Source: Anaerolineaceae bacterium
GTDB lineage: Bacteria > Chloroflexota > Anaerolineae > Anaerolineales > Anaerolineaceae
Length of the DNA stretch: 64,000 bases
Reading direction: 5' to 3'
NCBI GenBank assembly: GCA_030653365.1
Contig: JAURZL010000011.1
Span: forward strand, 62,001-126,000
Part shown: positions 53,388 to 60,800 of the stretch, piece by piece
How the letters are laid out: every line of letters starts with the position of its first letter
How positions within the stretch are numbered: the first letter of the stretch is position 1
Position numbers and translations under genes: made by a program
The notes under the pieces: generated by a model
What the model was told of the DNA's origin: nothing
The model's database searches: none
Seen by the model: only the letters and a program-made list of their open reading frames with translations

Positions 53388-53405
53388 ATGAATGGCATGC
53401 ATAAA

Positions 53406-53442
53406 AACGACCTGAAGCAAACATTTCTTTCAGGTCGTTTAT
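53406..53442 (+). terminator. Rho-independent terminator after the phosphofructokinase gene
   Basis: AACGACCTGAA (53406-53416) pairs with TTCAGGTCGTT (53429-53439) as a perfect 11-bp stem with a 12-base loop, followed by TATT. Confidence 0.8.
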
Positions 53443-53463
53443 TAATCTCTGGATAGTGAAAAA

Positions 53464-54690
53464 TTACTCGTGACGCAGGGCTTCGACCGGTTGCAGATTA
53501 GCAGCCCGGTTGGCCGGGTAAATGCCGAAGAACAAGCCTACAGCCGTGGAAAAGATGGTTGCCAAAAGGATAGCATCCAGACCAACAACAGGAACTAGTT
53601 CAGTATCATTGGCCGCGGCGATCAGTCCTACAATAAATGCGATTGTCCAACCCAAACCGATTCCGATAATGCCGCCAAACATGCTCAAAAGCGAAGATTC
53701 GGTCAGGAACTGGATCAGGATGTCACGTTTTCGGGCACCTATAGCCTTGCGCAAGCCAATTTCCCGGGTGCGCTCCGTGACGGATACCAGCATGATATTC
53801 ATAATACCGATGCCACCCACCAACAGGGAGATGGCGGCAATACCACCCAGAAAAATAGTCAAAACGGAGGTGATGCTTTGGGCTGTGGCGACAAAATCCT
53901 GCTGTGAGAAGATCTGAAAATCATCAGCACCCAGTTCGGTTCGATGACGAGCTCGCAGGATTTGTGCTATCTCATCTGAGGCCTGATTGACCAGATCAGC
54001 ATTGATTGCCTGTACCAGAATAAAATCAACCCGATCGCCTGACCGGCGAATTAAACGGGATTGTGCTGTAGAAAAGGGGATGATGACAACATTGTCCTCG
54101 CTGCCAAACGCGCCACCGCCTCTGGGGGTCAGGATACCAATGACCCGAAAGGGTTGACCTTCGATGCGCAGTGTCTCACCGATTAATCCATCGCGGTGCC
54201 CAAAGAGTTTGTCTGCTACCTCAACACCAATGACTGCCACTGAACCACGCCCGAGGATATTTTCTTCGCTGATAAAATCGCCTTCCAACAGGGTGTAATT
54301 GCGTACCTGGAGATATTCCGGGGTAACACCATTGATACTGGAGTTGGTTTTCTCGCCATCAAAAGTGACGGATAAATTCGAGCTGATATAGGGAGCTACC
54401 AGTTCGACGGATGGTGCCTGAAACGGGTCGGCAATCGCATCCGCATCACCGCGGGTGAGTGGTTTTGGATTACGAACATTTTCATCATTGCCACCACGAA
54501 AGACGAAGAGCAGGTTGGAACCCAACCCGCTGATGGAACCTGTGATGGTATTCTGGGCACCATTGCCAACGGCCAACATGGCAATGACTGCTGCGACACC
54601 GATGACAATTCCCAGGATGGTTAGACCGGAACGCATTTTGTTGGCGTTTACGGATTCCAATGCTTCAATGATTGCCTGAACGATGTTCAT
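53464..54690 (-). CDS. MacB-like ABC transporter permease
   Basis: The 408-residue protein matches the MacB periplasmic core plus FtsX-like permease: a membrane segment at about 21-43 and a long extracytoplasmic domain (about 50-280). Three C-terminal membrane segments contain ISLLVGGIGIMNIMLVSVTERTREIGLRKAIGARKRDI. It works with the ATPase and adaptor genes upstream. The start overlaps the ATPase stop by four bases (54687-54690). MacB-type transporters use ATP to drive substrate export without moving it through the membrane core. Confidence 0.92.
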   Translation of the reverse strand: MNIVQAIIEALESVNANKMRSGLTILGIVIGVAAVIAMLAVGNGAQNTITGSISGLGSNLLFVFRGGNDENVRNPKPLTRGDADAIADPFQAPSVELVAPYISSNLSVTFDGEKTNSSINGVTPEYLQVRNYTLLEGDFISEENILGRGSVAVIGVEVADKLFGHRDGLIGETLRIEGQPFRVIGILTPRGGGAFGSEDNVVIIPFSTAQSRLIRRSGDRVDFILVQAINADLVNQASDEIAQILRARHRTELGADDFQIFSQQDFVATAQSITSVLTIFLGGIAAISLLVGGIGIMNIMLVSVTERTREIGLRKAIGARKRDILIQFLTESSLLSMFGGIIGIGLGWTIAFIVGLIAAANDTELVPVVGLDAILLATIFSTAVGLFFGIYPANRAANLQPVEALRHE

Positions 54691-55376
54691 GCTAGCACCT
54701 CCTCACCGACAATTTTGCCATCACTAAGACGAATAATTCGTTGAGAGATTTGGGCGACATTCGGGTCATGCGTGACGATAATGATGGTTGTTTTGCGGGT
54801 CTGGTTCAGGCTAAGGATCAAATCCATAATTTCCTTACCAGATTTTGAATCCAGGTTTCCGGTTGGTTCATCCGCCATGATAATTGCAGGATCATTGATC
54901 AACGCACGCGCAATTGCAACACGTTGTTGCTGACCACCGGAAAGTTCAGTTGGGCGGTGGGTGATACGATCTCCCAACCCAACAGCTGTTAATGCTTCAA
55001 TCGCTTTTTCCTTGCGATTCTTGGTGATGCCACCATAACGCAGCGGTAATTCGACATTGGAAAGGGCTGTTTGACGTGCCAGTAGATTAAAACTTTGAAA
55101 CACGAACCCGACCAGATGATTACGGGCTGCTGCTAACTGGTCATCATTCATTTGTGAAACCTGGACACCATCGAGGATATAATCACCTTCTGTCGGGCGA
55201 TCGAGACAACCAAGCAGGTTCATCAAAGTTGATTTACCCGAACCGGATGGCCCCATGATGGAGACAATTGATCCACGTTCGATTTGCAGATCAACACCAT
55301 CCAGGGCACGAACTTCAACCTCACCCATTTTGTATATTTTCTTTAAATTTCGGGTTTCAATTACCCAATCATTCAT
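54687..55376 (-). CDS. MacB/LolD-type ABC transporter ATPase
   Basis: The 229-residue ATPase shows Walker A GPSGSGKST, Q-loop VFQSFNLL, signature LSGGQQQRVAIARAL, Walker B IIMADEPTGNLD and the switch His in VTHD. It powers the adjacent permease. A TTG-led alternative begins at 55379, but AGAGG precedes ATG 55376. The stop overlaps the permease start, and the adaptor gene is nine bases upstream, so all three form one operon. Confidence 0.95.
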   Translation of the reverse strand: MNDWVIETRNLKKIYKMGEVEVRALDGVDLQIERGSIVSIMGPSGSGKSTLMNLLGCLDRPTEGDYILDGVQVSQMNDDQLAAARNHLVGFVFQSFNLLARQTALSNVELPLRYGGITKNRKEKAIEALTAVGLGDRITHRPTELSGGQQQRVAIARALINDPAIIMADEPTGNLDSKSGKEIMDLILSLNQTRKTTIIIVTHDPNVAQISQRIIRLSDGKIVGEEVLA

Positions 55377-55385
55377 CAAATACCT

Positions 55386-56798
55386 CTAAAAACCACCACC
55401 GAAAGGACCACCCTGTGGTGAAAATTCAGTGGGTGGATTCAATACGATTACATCACCGAGTTTGAGATCACCTGCGATCACTTCACTCTGTAAATCCGAA
55501 GTTGCACCAATTGTTATCTCGACCGGGGTTGGAATTAGCTCACCGGGCTTGAGAATATAAACCACTCGTTGCCCATCACGCAGGCGTACTGCACGGTTAG
55601 GGATGACCAATACATCCTGAATTTCATTGATGACGATATTGACTGCTGCTGTCATGCCGGGGCGGACACTCTCGTCTGCGTCGGTCAATTCGATGGTTAC
55701 TGTAAAATTAACGATGCCAGCAGTAACATTAGCAACCTGGGCTACTTGCGTTATAACACCCTCGTATTCATTTCCAGTGATTGCATCAAAACTGATACGG
55801 GTGGTCATTCCCGTTTTCACCCGGTTAATATCTACCTCGGGAATCTCTACGTCCACGAGCAAGTGATCCAAATCATCAATACGGAATGAAATAGCTCCAG
55901 GAGCGACCTGATCACCACTTTTCGATCGAATTTCGGTCAGGGTACCATCAAATGGGGCACGCAGATTGCTTAAATCAATTGTTGCTTCAATTGCAGCTAT
56001 TCGTGCTTCAGCGGCTGCAATATCATCAGGATCAGGTCCATCTTTTAAGCGTTCCCATTCTCGAAGCGCGTCATTATATTGGGCCTGTGCCAATACCAGA
56101 TTGCCATCAGCGATATCAATTTCCATCTCGCCAGGTAACCCCTGTGCGTAGCGCCAGTTTGCTTCAGCCCTGGCTGCTATGGTTTTGGCGGCTGCCCATT
56201 CAGCAAAAGCACCTGCCCGTACAGGGTCATCTTCAGGTAAATGGTCAACGTTGTCATAGCGTTTTTCCCATTCTTTCGCGTTGTTTTGAGCGATAATGAA
56301 ATTGGCGTAAGCTTCATCAATTGTGCCCTGGGAAGCACGCTGATATTGTTTCGATTCACGGCGGGTTTCAGCTTTGTCCAGTGCATCTGTCGCATTCGCA
56401 AGAGTTGCCTGTGCCTGTGCCTGAGCCAGTGTAGAATTCACAAGGTTATCAAGATTTCGTTTTGCGGTCACCAGGTCTGCTTCTGCAAGGATGATTGATT
56501 GGGAGAGGGATAATTTTTTCAGAGATGCCAGAATCGAATCACTGGTAACTACATCACCCAATTGATAATTGATTGAGTCGAGTTGACCGCTTGTTTGCCA
56601 GCTCAGTAAAGCAGACTGATTCGTGCGGACTGTTCCGGTTGCACCTACAATTGAGGTAAGATTACCTTTTTCCGCGGTTACGGTCTGAAAAGAAGACGCC
56701 ATCGACTTTGCAGCATTTTCCTGGGCAAAACGTACACCAAAGTATATGCCAGTACCAATAATGGCAATGATCAAAATTATTATTATCGTTTTCTTCAT
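55386..56798 (-). CDS. MacA/HlyD-like periplasmic adaptor protein
   Basis: The 470-residue protein has an N-terminal membrane segment (IIIILIIAIIGTGIYFGV) and a split biotinyl-lipoyl domain (TVRTNQSALLSWQTSG and LRAPFDGTLTEIRSKSGDQV). A long helical hairpin with a roughly 100-residue coiled-coil insert (about 95-270) follows, then beta-barrel strands. It is the membrane fusion protein of the MacAB-type exporter. In a monoderm it would shape the extracytoplasmic end. It starts the operon. Two family A repeats lie upstream. Confidence 0.88.
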   Translation of the reverse strand: MKKTIIIILIIAIIGTGIYFGVRFAQENAAKSMASSFQTVTAEKGNLTSIVGATGTVRTNQSALLSWQTSGQLDSINYQLGDVVTSDSILASLKKLSLSQSIILAEADLVTAKRNLDNLVNSTLAQAQAQATLANATDALDKAETRRESKQYQRASQGTIDEAYANFIIAQNNAKEWEKRYDNVDHLPEDDPVRAGAFAEWAAAKTIAARAEANWRYAQGLPGEMEIDIADGNLVLAQAQYNDALREWERLKDGPDPDDIAAAEARIAAIEATIDLSNLRAPFDGTLTEIRSKSGDQVAPGAISFRIDDLDHLLVDVEIPEVDINRVKTGMTTRISFDAITGNEYEGVITQVAQVANVTAGIVNFTVTIELTDADESVRPGMTAAVNIVINEIQDVLVIPNRAVRLRDGQRVVYILKPGELIPTPVEITIGATSDLQSEVIAGDLKLGDVIVLNPPTEFSPQGGPFGGGF

Positions 56799-56842
56799 GT
56801 TTCCCTTCCTCTTACAGGTAAAAACTTTGCTTAATCATTTTC

Positions 56843-56915
56843 TGTATCATCTCAACAAAAGAGGGTGGGGAGTGTTTTATGGCGGGTGTACGCCCACCAT
56901 AAAACACCTTGCCCT
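56843..56915 (-). repeat. Family A intergenic hairpin repeat, long form
   Basis: It has TGTATCATCTCAAC and a long stem, GTGTTTTATGGCGGG with its complement CCCACCATAAAACAC, ending in the CCTTGCCC region. Orientation matches the copy at 52191-52258. Confidence 0.75.
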
Positions 56916-56970
56916 AAATAATTAAAAAGATTCCATTTTCTGATTATGCAAAAAATTCTCTTTTCTTTTT

Positions 56971-57028
56971 CGTGGTCAGCGAGTTTTTGGCGAAAACATC
57001 CACTAACCTCGATTATTGAGATCATACA
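56971..57028 (+). repeat. Family A intergenic hairpin repeat, short form
   Basis: It reads GTGGTCAGCGAGTTTTTGGCG, then AAAACATCCACTAACC and CGATTATTGAGATCATA. Together with the 15088 copy it defines the consensus. Confidence 0.75.
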
Positions 57029-57267
57029 AAAATGTTTAAATTTAAAGGTTGAATTTTTCTAAGGAGCTTAATCCAAATGGTTTTTTGGGTGTCCTTCCTA
57101 TAAAATTCCAAAACTTATTGTAATCCAAATATTAAGGTTCAGGTGTTAGAAATTTGTTAATAAGGTTCTTATTTCAACCCAGACAAACAATATGTTAAAA
57201 TTGCATGCAATAATCTTAACACGACTGATAATTTCATGCCAAATATTGTATAAAGATTGTATAAAGT
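57029..57267 (+). promoter_or_regulatory. Upstream region with tandem ATTGTATAAAG repeat
   Basis: ATTGTATAAAG is repeated exactly in tandem at 57245-57255 and 57256-57266, ending one base before ATG 57268. The TATAAA parts could supply overlapping -10 elements. No ribosome site is evident. The rest of the gap holds no recognisable gene. Confidence 0.4.
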
Positions 57268-58530
57268 ATGTGGAATTTATTCAAAATTATTGGAAGGAAT
57301 GTTATTTGGGGCTTAATGCTGGTTCTTATCGTCAGCAATAGTGGCATTCCTTCCTTGAAATTAAGAGAAATCGTTCGGGTGGAAACACGCTGGGTTGAAT
57401 TCGATTATGTTTCTTGGACACTTGAGACAATCTGGCAGAAAACAGCACAAATTTCGTTAGGTACCCAGCGTTACATGGACGAAACTCAGCAAGCAGTGGT
57501 TGTGCGCCGCTATTTTGAGCTGATTAACGATCAACGACAAGTGCGGGATACGATCAACAATATTTATGCAGATCCTTCCGTGACAAATCCCCAGGTTCAG
57601 GCTGAACTATACCTGGCGCAACAACGGCTAATCCAGAATGAATTAGAACATGTTAGCTTACTGGCGGAGGCAATCCTGCAGCACCAGGTATCTTTTGTGG
57701 CCAGCGCTAACCAGCTTGGATTCATCCACCAACCTGTTCCCCCAGTCCAATACCATACCACCTCCATGCCTTATGCCTTGATTGTATCCCCGCGTGATAT
57801 CATCCGCCAGGATGCTGACATCTCTTTGTTGCCGGACCTCTCGCTCGATCAGATTGTGGCACTGGAAAAGCAGGTAGAAACCACTTTAAACCTCTCTGCC
57901 CTGGTGGTGCCGATCGGTGGGGTGGGTGTTTATCCGACGATGGTGATGGAGACCAGCAGCCTGAACTGGTTGTCCGAGGTCGTGGCACATGAGTGGATCC
58001 ATAATTTTCTGACCCTGCGACCATTAGGTATGTTGTATGGTCAAAGTTCAGAATTACGAACGATCAATGAAACTACCGCATCGATCGCCGGGAAAGAACT
58101 TGGTTATTCGGTGATTGAACTCTTTTATCCTTCTTTGCTTCCTCCTCCCATTGAGGAGTCAGAAACTGAATCAAATGATGAAATGGCAACTCCACAGGAA
58201 CCACCAGCCTTTGATTTTCGTGCTGAAATGCATGAGACCCGCCTAACCGCGGATGCGTTATTGGAAGAGGAAAAAATTGAGGATGCCGAAGCGTACATGG
58301 AGCAACGCCGCCAATTGTTTGTTGAGAATGGATACAAAATTCGGCGATTGAATCAGGCTTATTTTGCTTTTCACGGTGCCTATGCTGACCAACCGGGTGG
58401 TGCAGCAGGCGTAGATCCGGTTGGGGAAGCTGTCAGAAGCCTGCGTGCCCAGAGTTCCGGGTTGGATGCGTTTCTCAAACGGATAGCCTGGGTTACATCA
58501 TTTGAACGCTTGCAGCAGCTTGTAAATTAG
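57268..58530 (+). CDS. Putative membrane-anchored HEXXH metallopeptidase
   Basis: The 420-residue protein has a hydrophobic N-terminal segment (IWGLMLVLIVSNSGI) serving as a signal or anchor. A mostly helical region follows to about 220, then the sequence VVAHEWIHNFLTLRP at about residue 235 and INETTASIAGKEL about 26 residues later. HEWIH supplies two zinc His and the catalytic Glu of the gluzincin pattern, and the Glu of NETTASIAG could be the third ligand. No other domain is recognised. It is probably a secreted protease. The TAG stop lies in a family A repeat. Confidence 0.65.
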   Translation: MWNLFKIIGRNVIWGLMLVLIVSNSGIPSLKLREIVRVETRWVEFDYVSWTLETIWQKTAQISLGTQRYMDETQQAVVVRRYFELINDQRQVRDTINNIYADPSVTNPQVQAELYLAQQRLIQNELEHVSLLAEAILQHQVSFVASANQLGFIHQPVPPVQYHTTSMPYALIVSPRDIIRQDADISLLPDLSLDQIVALEKQVETTLNLSALVVPIGGVGVYPTMVMETSSLNWLSEVVAHEWIHNFLTLRPLGMLYGQSSELRTINETTASIAGKELGYSVIELFYPSLLPPPIEESETESNDEMATPQEPPAFDFRAEMHETRLTADALLEEEKIEDAEAYMEQRRQLFVENGYKIRRLNQAYFAFHGAYADQPGGAAGVDPVGEAVRSLRAQSSGLDAFLKRIAWVTSFERLQQLVN

Positions 58531-58598
58531 CGGTCAGCGTGTTTTTTAGTGGTATATTGCCCACCAAAAACACCTCTTATCCTTGATTTATGAAGTTT
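58529..58598 (+). repeat. Family A intergenic hairpin repeat, long form
   Basis: It starts AGCGGTCAGCGTGTTTTTT and has GTGGTATATTGCCCAC with AAAAACACC, ending ATCCTTGATTTATGAAG. It contains the stop codon of the preceding gene. Confidence 0.75.
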
Positions 58599-58610
58599 AG
58601 ATGGTGAGGA

Positions 58611-59024
58611 TTAAAAATCATCATCCATTCCTCCCCCAAATCCTCCACCCATTCCAGAAGAGGGATCGTTCGCCAGATCCGGAAGGTCGCGTTCGATATC
58701 CTCGGGAGATTGACCTTTTTCCAAACGATCCACCACCTCATCAAATTCAGGTGGCATATCTTCTCCCAATTCTCCCGACATTCGCCGCATCATTTTCCCT
58801 AAAGCGACTGGATCGTCTTCCAGACCTTCCAGACTGGATGGATCGGAAAAATCATCCAGGCGGCTTTCTTCGGATTTGGCAATTCGAACCCTTCCAATTT
58901 TGCGGGTGATGTGGTTACTGCCGCAATGTTTGCAGGTTATTGCTTTATTGCCATATTCGGCATATGTCATAAATACGTCAAAGCGTTTTTTACAGTCCAA
59001 ACATCGATAATCATAAAGTGGCAT
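58611..59024 (-). CDS. FmdB-type zinc-ribbon protein
   Basis: The 137-residue protein starts MPLYDYRCLDC, with a second CKHC about 21 residues on: the FmdB/CxxC-CxxC zinc-ribbon regulator type. An acidic, low-complexity C-terminal tail ends GGGFGGGMDDDF. The family is small and poorly characterised, suggested as regulatory. It is convergent with the metallopeptidase gene and divergent from the guanylate kinase gene. Confidence 0.85.
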   Translation of the reverse strand: MPLYDYRCLDCKKRFDVFMTYAEYGNKAITCKHCGSNHITRKIGRVRIAKSEESRLDDFSDPSSLEGLEDDPVALGKMMRRMSGELGEDMPPEFDEVVDRLEKGQSPEDIERDLPDLANDPSSGMGGGFGGGMDDDF

Positions 59025-59169
59025 GTGGATCGTAACCCTTCCCGCAATATTGAGATGATACCTTTAATCCATTATAATTTGGATATACAAGAATTTTATT
59101 AATATCATGGATAAGATATAATTTTTTTCCTGATGGATAACAAAAACATGAAACTTCTGATGAGGTCCT

Positions 59170-59799
59170 ATGAGTGAGAATGACACTGTATCTTTTGATT
59201 TATTAAAACCCGAGCCATTACTGATTGTTTTATCCGGCCCATCAGGAGTAGGAAAAGATGCAACATTACAGGCATTGAAAAAACGGAATATTCCTTTACA
59301 TTTTGTAGTTACAGCAACCACGCGAGAACCTCGATCAGAAGAAACGCATGGTGTCGATTATTTCTTTTATCTTAAAGAAGAATTTCAAGCAATGATTGAT
59401 GCCAATGAATTATTAGAATACGCAATTGTATATGATGATTACAAAGGAATTCCCAAGGATCAGGTTCGCAAAGGCATGCAAAGTGGTCTGGACGTCATCT
59501 TACGCGTTGATGTCCAGGGGGCAGCGAAATTACGGGAACTAAATCCGGATGCCGTATTAATTTTTCTCGTTCCCAGCAGTGTGGAAGAATGGCATGAAAG
59601 GCTTAACAGTCGTCAAACCGAAACACCAGAAAGTATGAAGATTCGCCTGAATAAAGTCAAGTGGGAACTTGATTACTTACCTATTTTTGATTACATGGTC
59701 GTAAATCGGCACAATTGTCTGGAAGAAGCTGTTGAAACAATCGTCAATATTATTCACGCTGAACACCACCGAACAATTCCTCGAAAGATTACCTTATGA
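59170..59799 (+). CDS. gmk: Guanylate kinase (variant)
   Basis: The 209-residue protein shows the guanylate kinase pattern: P-loop LSGPSGVGKDAT, VTATTREPRSEETHGVDYFF, ELLEYAIVYDDYKGIPKDQV and VDVQGAAKLREL. It converts GMP to GDP using ATP. Two differences from classical enzymes are notable: GKDAT replaces GKGT/GKST in the P-loop, and DDYKGIP replaces the usual YYGTP. The stop overlaps the rhomboid start by four bases. Confidence 0.88.
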   Translation: MSENDTVSFDLLKPEPLLIVLSGPSGVGKDATLQALKKRNIPLHFVVTATTREPRSEETHGVDYFFYLKEEFQAMIDANELLEYAIVYDDYKGIPKDQVRKGMQSGLDVILRVDVQGAAKLRELNPDAVLIFLVPSSVEEWHERLNSRQTETPESMKIRLNKVKWELDYLPIFDYMVVNRHNCLEEAVETIVNIIHAEHHRTIPRKITL

Positions 59800-60572
59800 A
59801 AATAATTAAATACGATCAATACCCAGAATCATCTTCAACGCCACCACCTGCTCCACCTCCTGCAGCCAAACGGATAGAAGTTGATAATCCTGCTTCAAAA
59901 CCATTGGTGACGTACGCCATCCTAGGTATTACCATTTCAGTCTTTTTGGCGCAATTACTGACCCAAAACACGATGGGAATTGATTTGCCAGCGACATATC
60001 TGGCAAAGTATAACCAGTTGATAATTTCCGGACAATACTGGCGTTTAATTACTCCGGTGCTGGTGCATGGCAGCATCGCCCATATTGCTTTCAATATGTA
60101 TGCCCTGTTTATTTTTGGCAGGAATCTTGAATATCAGTATGGTCATGGACGCTTTTTATTACTCTATTTGTTAAGTGGATTTGCCGGAAATGTGGTGTCT
60201 TTTGTATTGACCCCCAATCCATCATTAGGTGCTTCTACTGCAATTTTTGGCATGTTATCCGCACAAGGAGTTTTTATCTACCGCAATCGACGCTTCTTTG
60301 GCAATCGAGCCCGTCCAATTCTCTCAAATATCATCTTTATCCTGGGAATCAACCTGATCTTAGGTATGAGCCCGATGATTGACAACTGGGGGCATCTAGG
60401 TGGTTTGATCGGTGGATTGGTTTTTGCCTGGACGGCTGGACCATTATGGGAGATGAAGGCTGATTTAAGTGGATATCGTCTGGTTGATCAGGTGGAAAAA
60501 TGGCAGATCCTGATGGGCGTATTGATTGTGTTTATTGCCTTTGCCGCCCTGGCGATTGTGCGTTGGTTTTAA
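59796..60572 (+). CDS. Rhomboid-family intramembrane serine protease
   Basis: The 258-residue protein has six or more membrane segments. The catalytic Ser lies in GASTAIFGMLSAQG (GxSx) and the catalytic His in NWGHLGGLIGGLVFAW. The loop-1 HGSIAHIAFNMYALFIFG fits the family. A proline-rich cytosolic N-terminus precedes it. Rhomboids cleave membrane proteins within their transmembrane helices. The start overlaps the guanylate kinase gene by ATGA, so the two are translationally coupled. Targets are unknown. Confidence 0.88.
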   Translation: MKIIKYDQYPESSSTPPPAPPPAAKRIEVDNPASKPLVTYAILGITISVFLAQLLTQNTMGIDLPATYLAKYNQLIISGQYWRLITPVLVHGSIAHIAFNMYALFIFGRNLEYQYGHGRFLLLYLLSGFAGNVVSFVLTPNPSLGASTAIFGMLSAQGVFIYRNRRFFGNRARPILSNIIFILGINLILGMSPMIDNWGHLGGLIGGLVFAWTAGPLWEMKADLSGYRLVDQVEKWQILMGVLIVFIAFAALAIVRWF

Positions 60573-60800
60573 TCCATTCATCCATAAAAATTACCAGAAA
60601 TTAATTTTATTTATTTTTCTTGAATTATTAGTTCTTGGTTTTTGATAAAGTAATAAATTAATTTTCTCTTTTTTATGTTAAAGGGGATAATAGTAATGAA
60701 CATTAGAAATTCCTTTTAAGGTTTTTTATAAAAGATCAAAAAAGTTTTTATCTTTTTATCATGAACGGCTGGTATCTGGACCTTTGGAGAAAGGAGCAGG

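Noticed and set aside
60573-60800. Possible RNA gene in an AT-rich gap
   Set aside because: There is no hairpin, tRNA-like fold or promoter consensus that I can support, only the ribosome site of the kinase gene.
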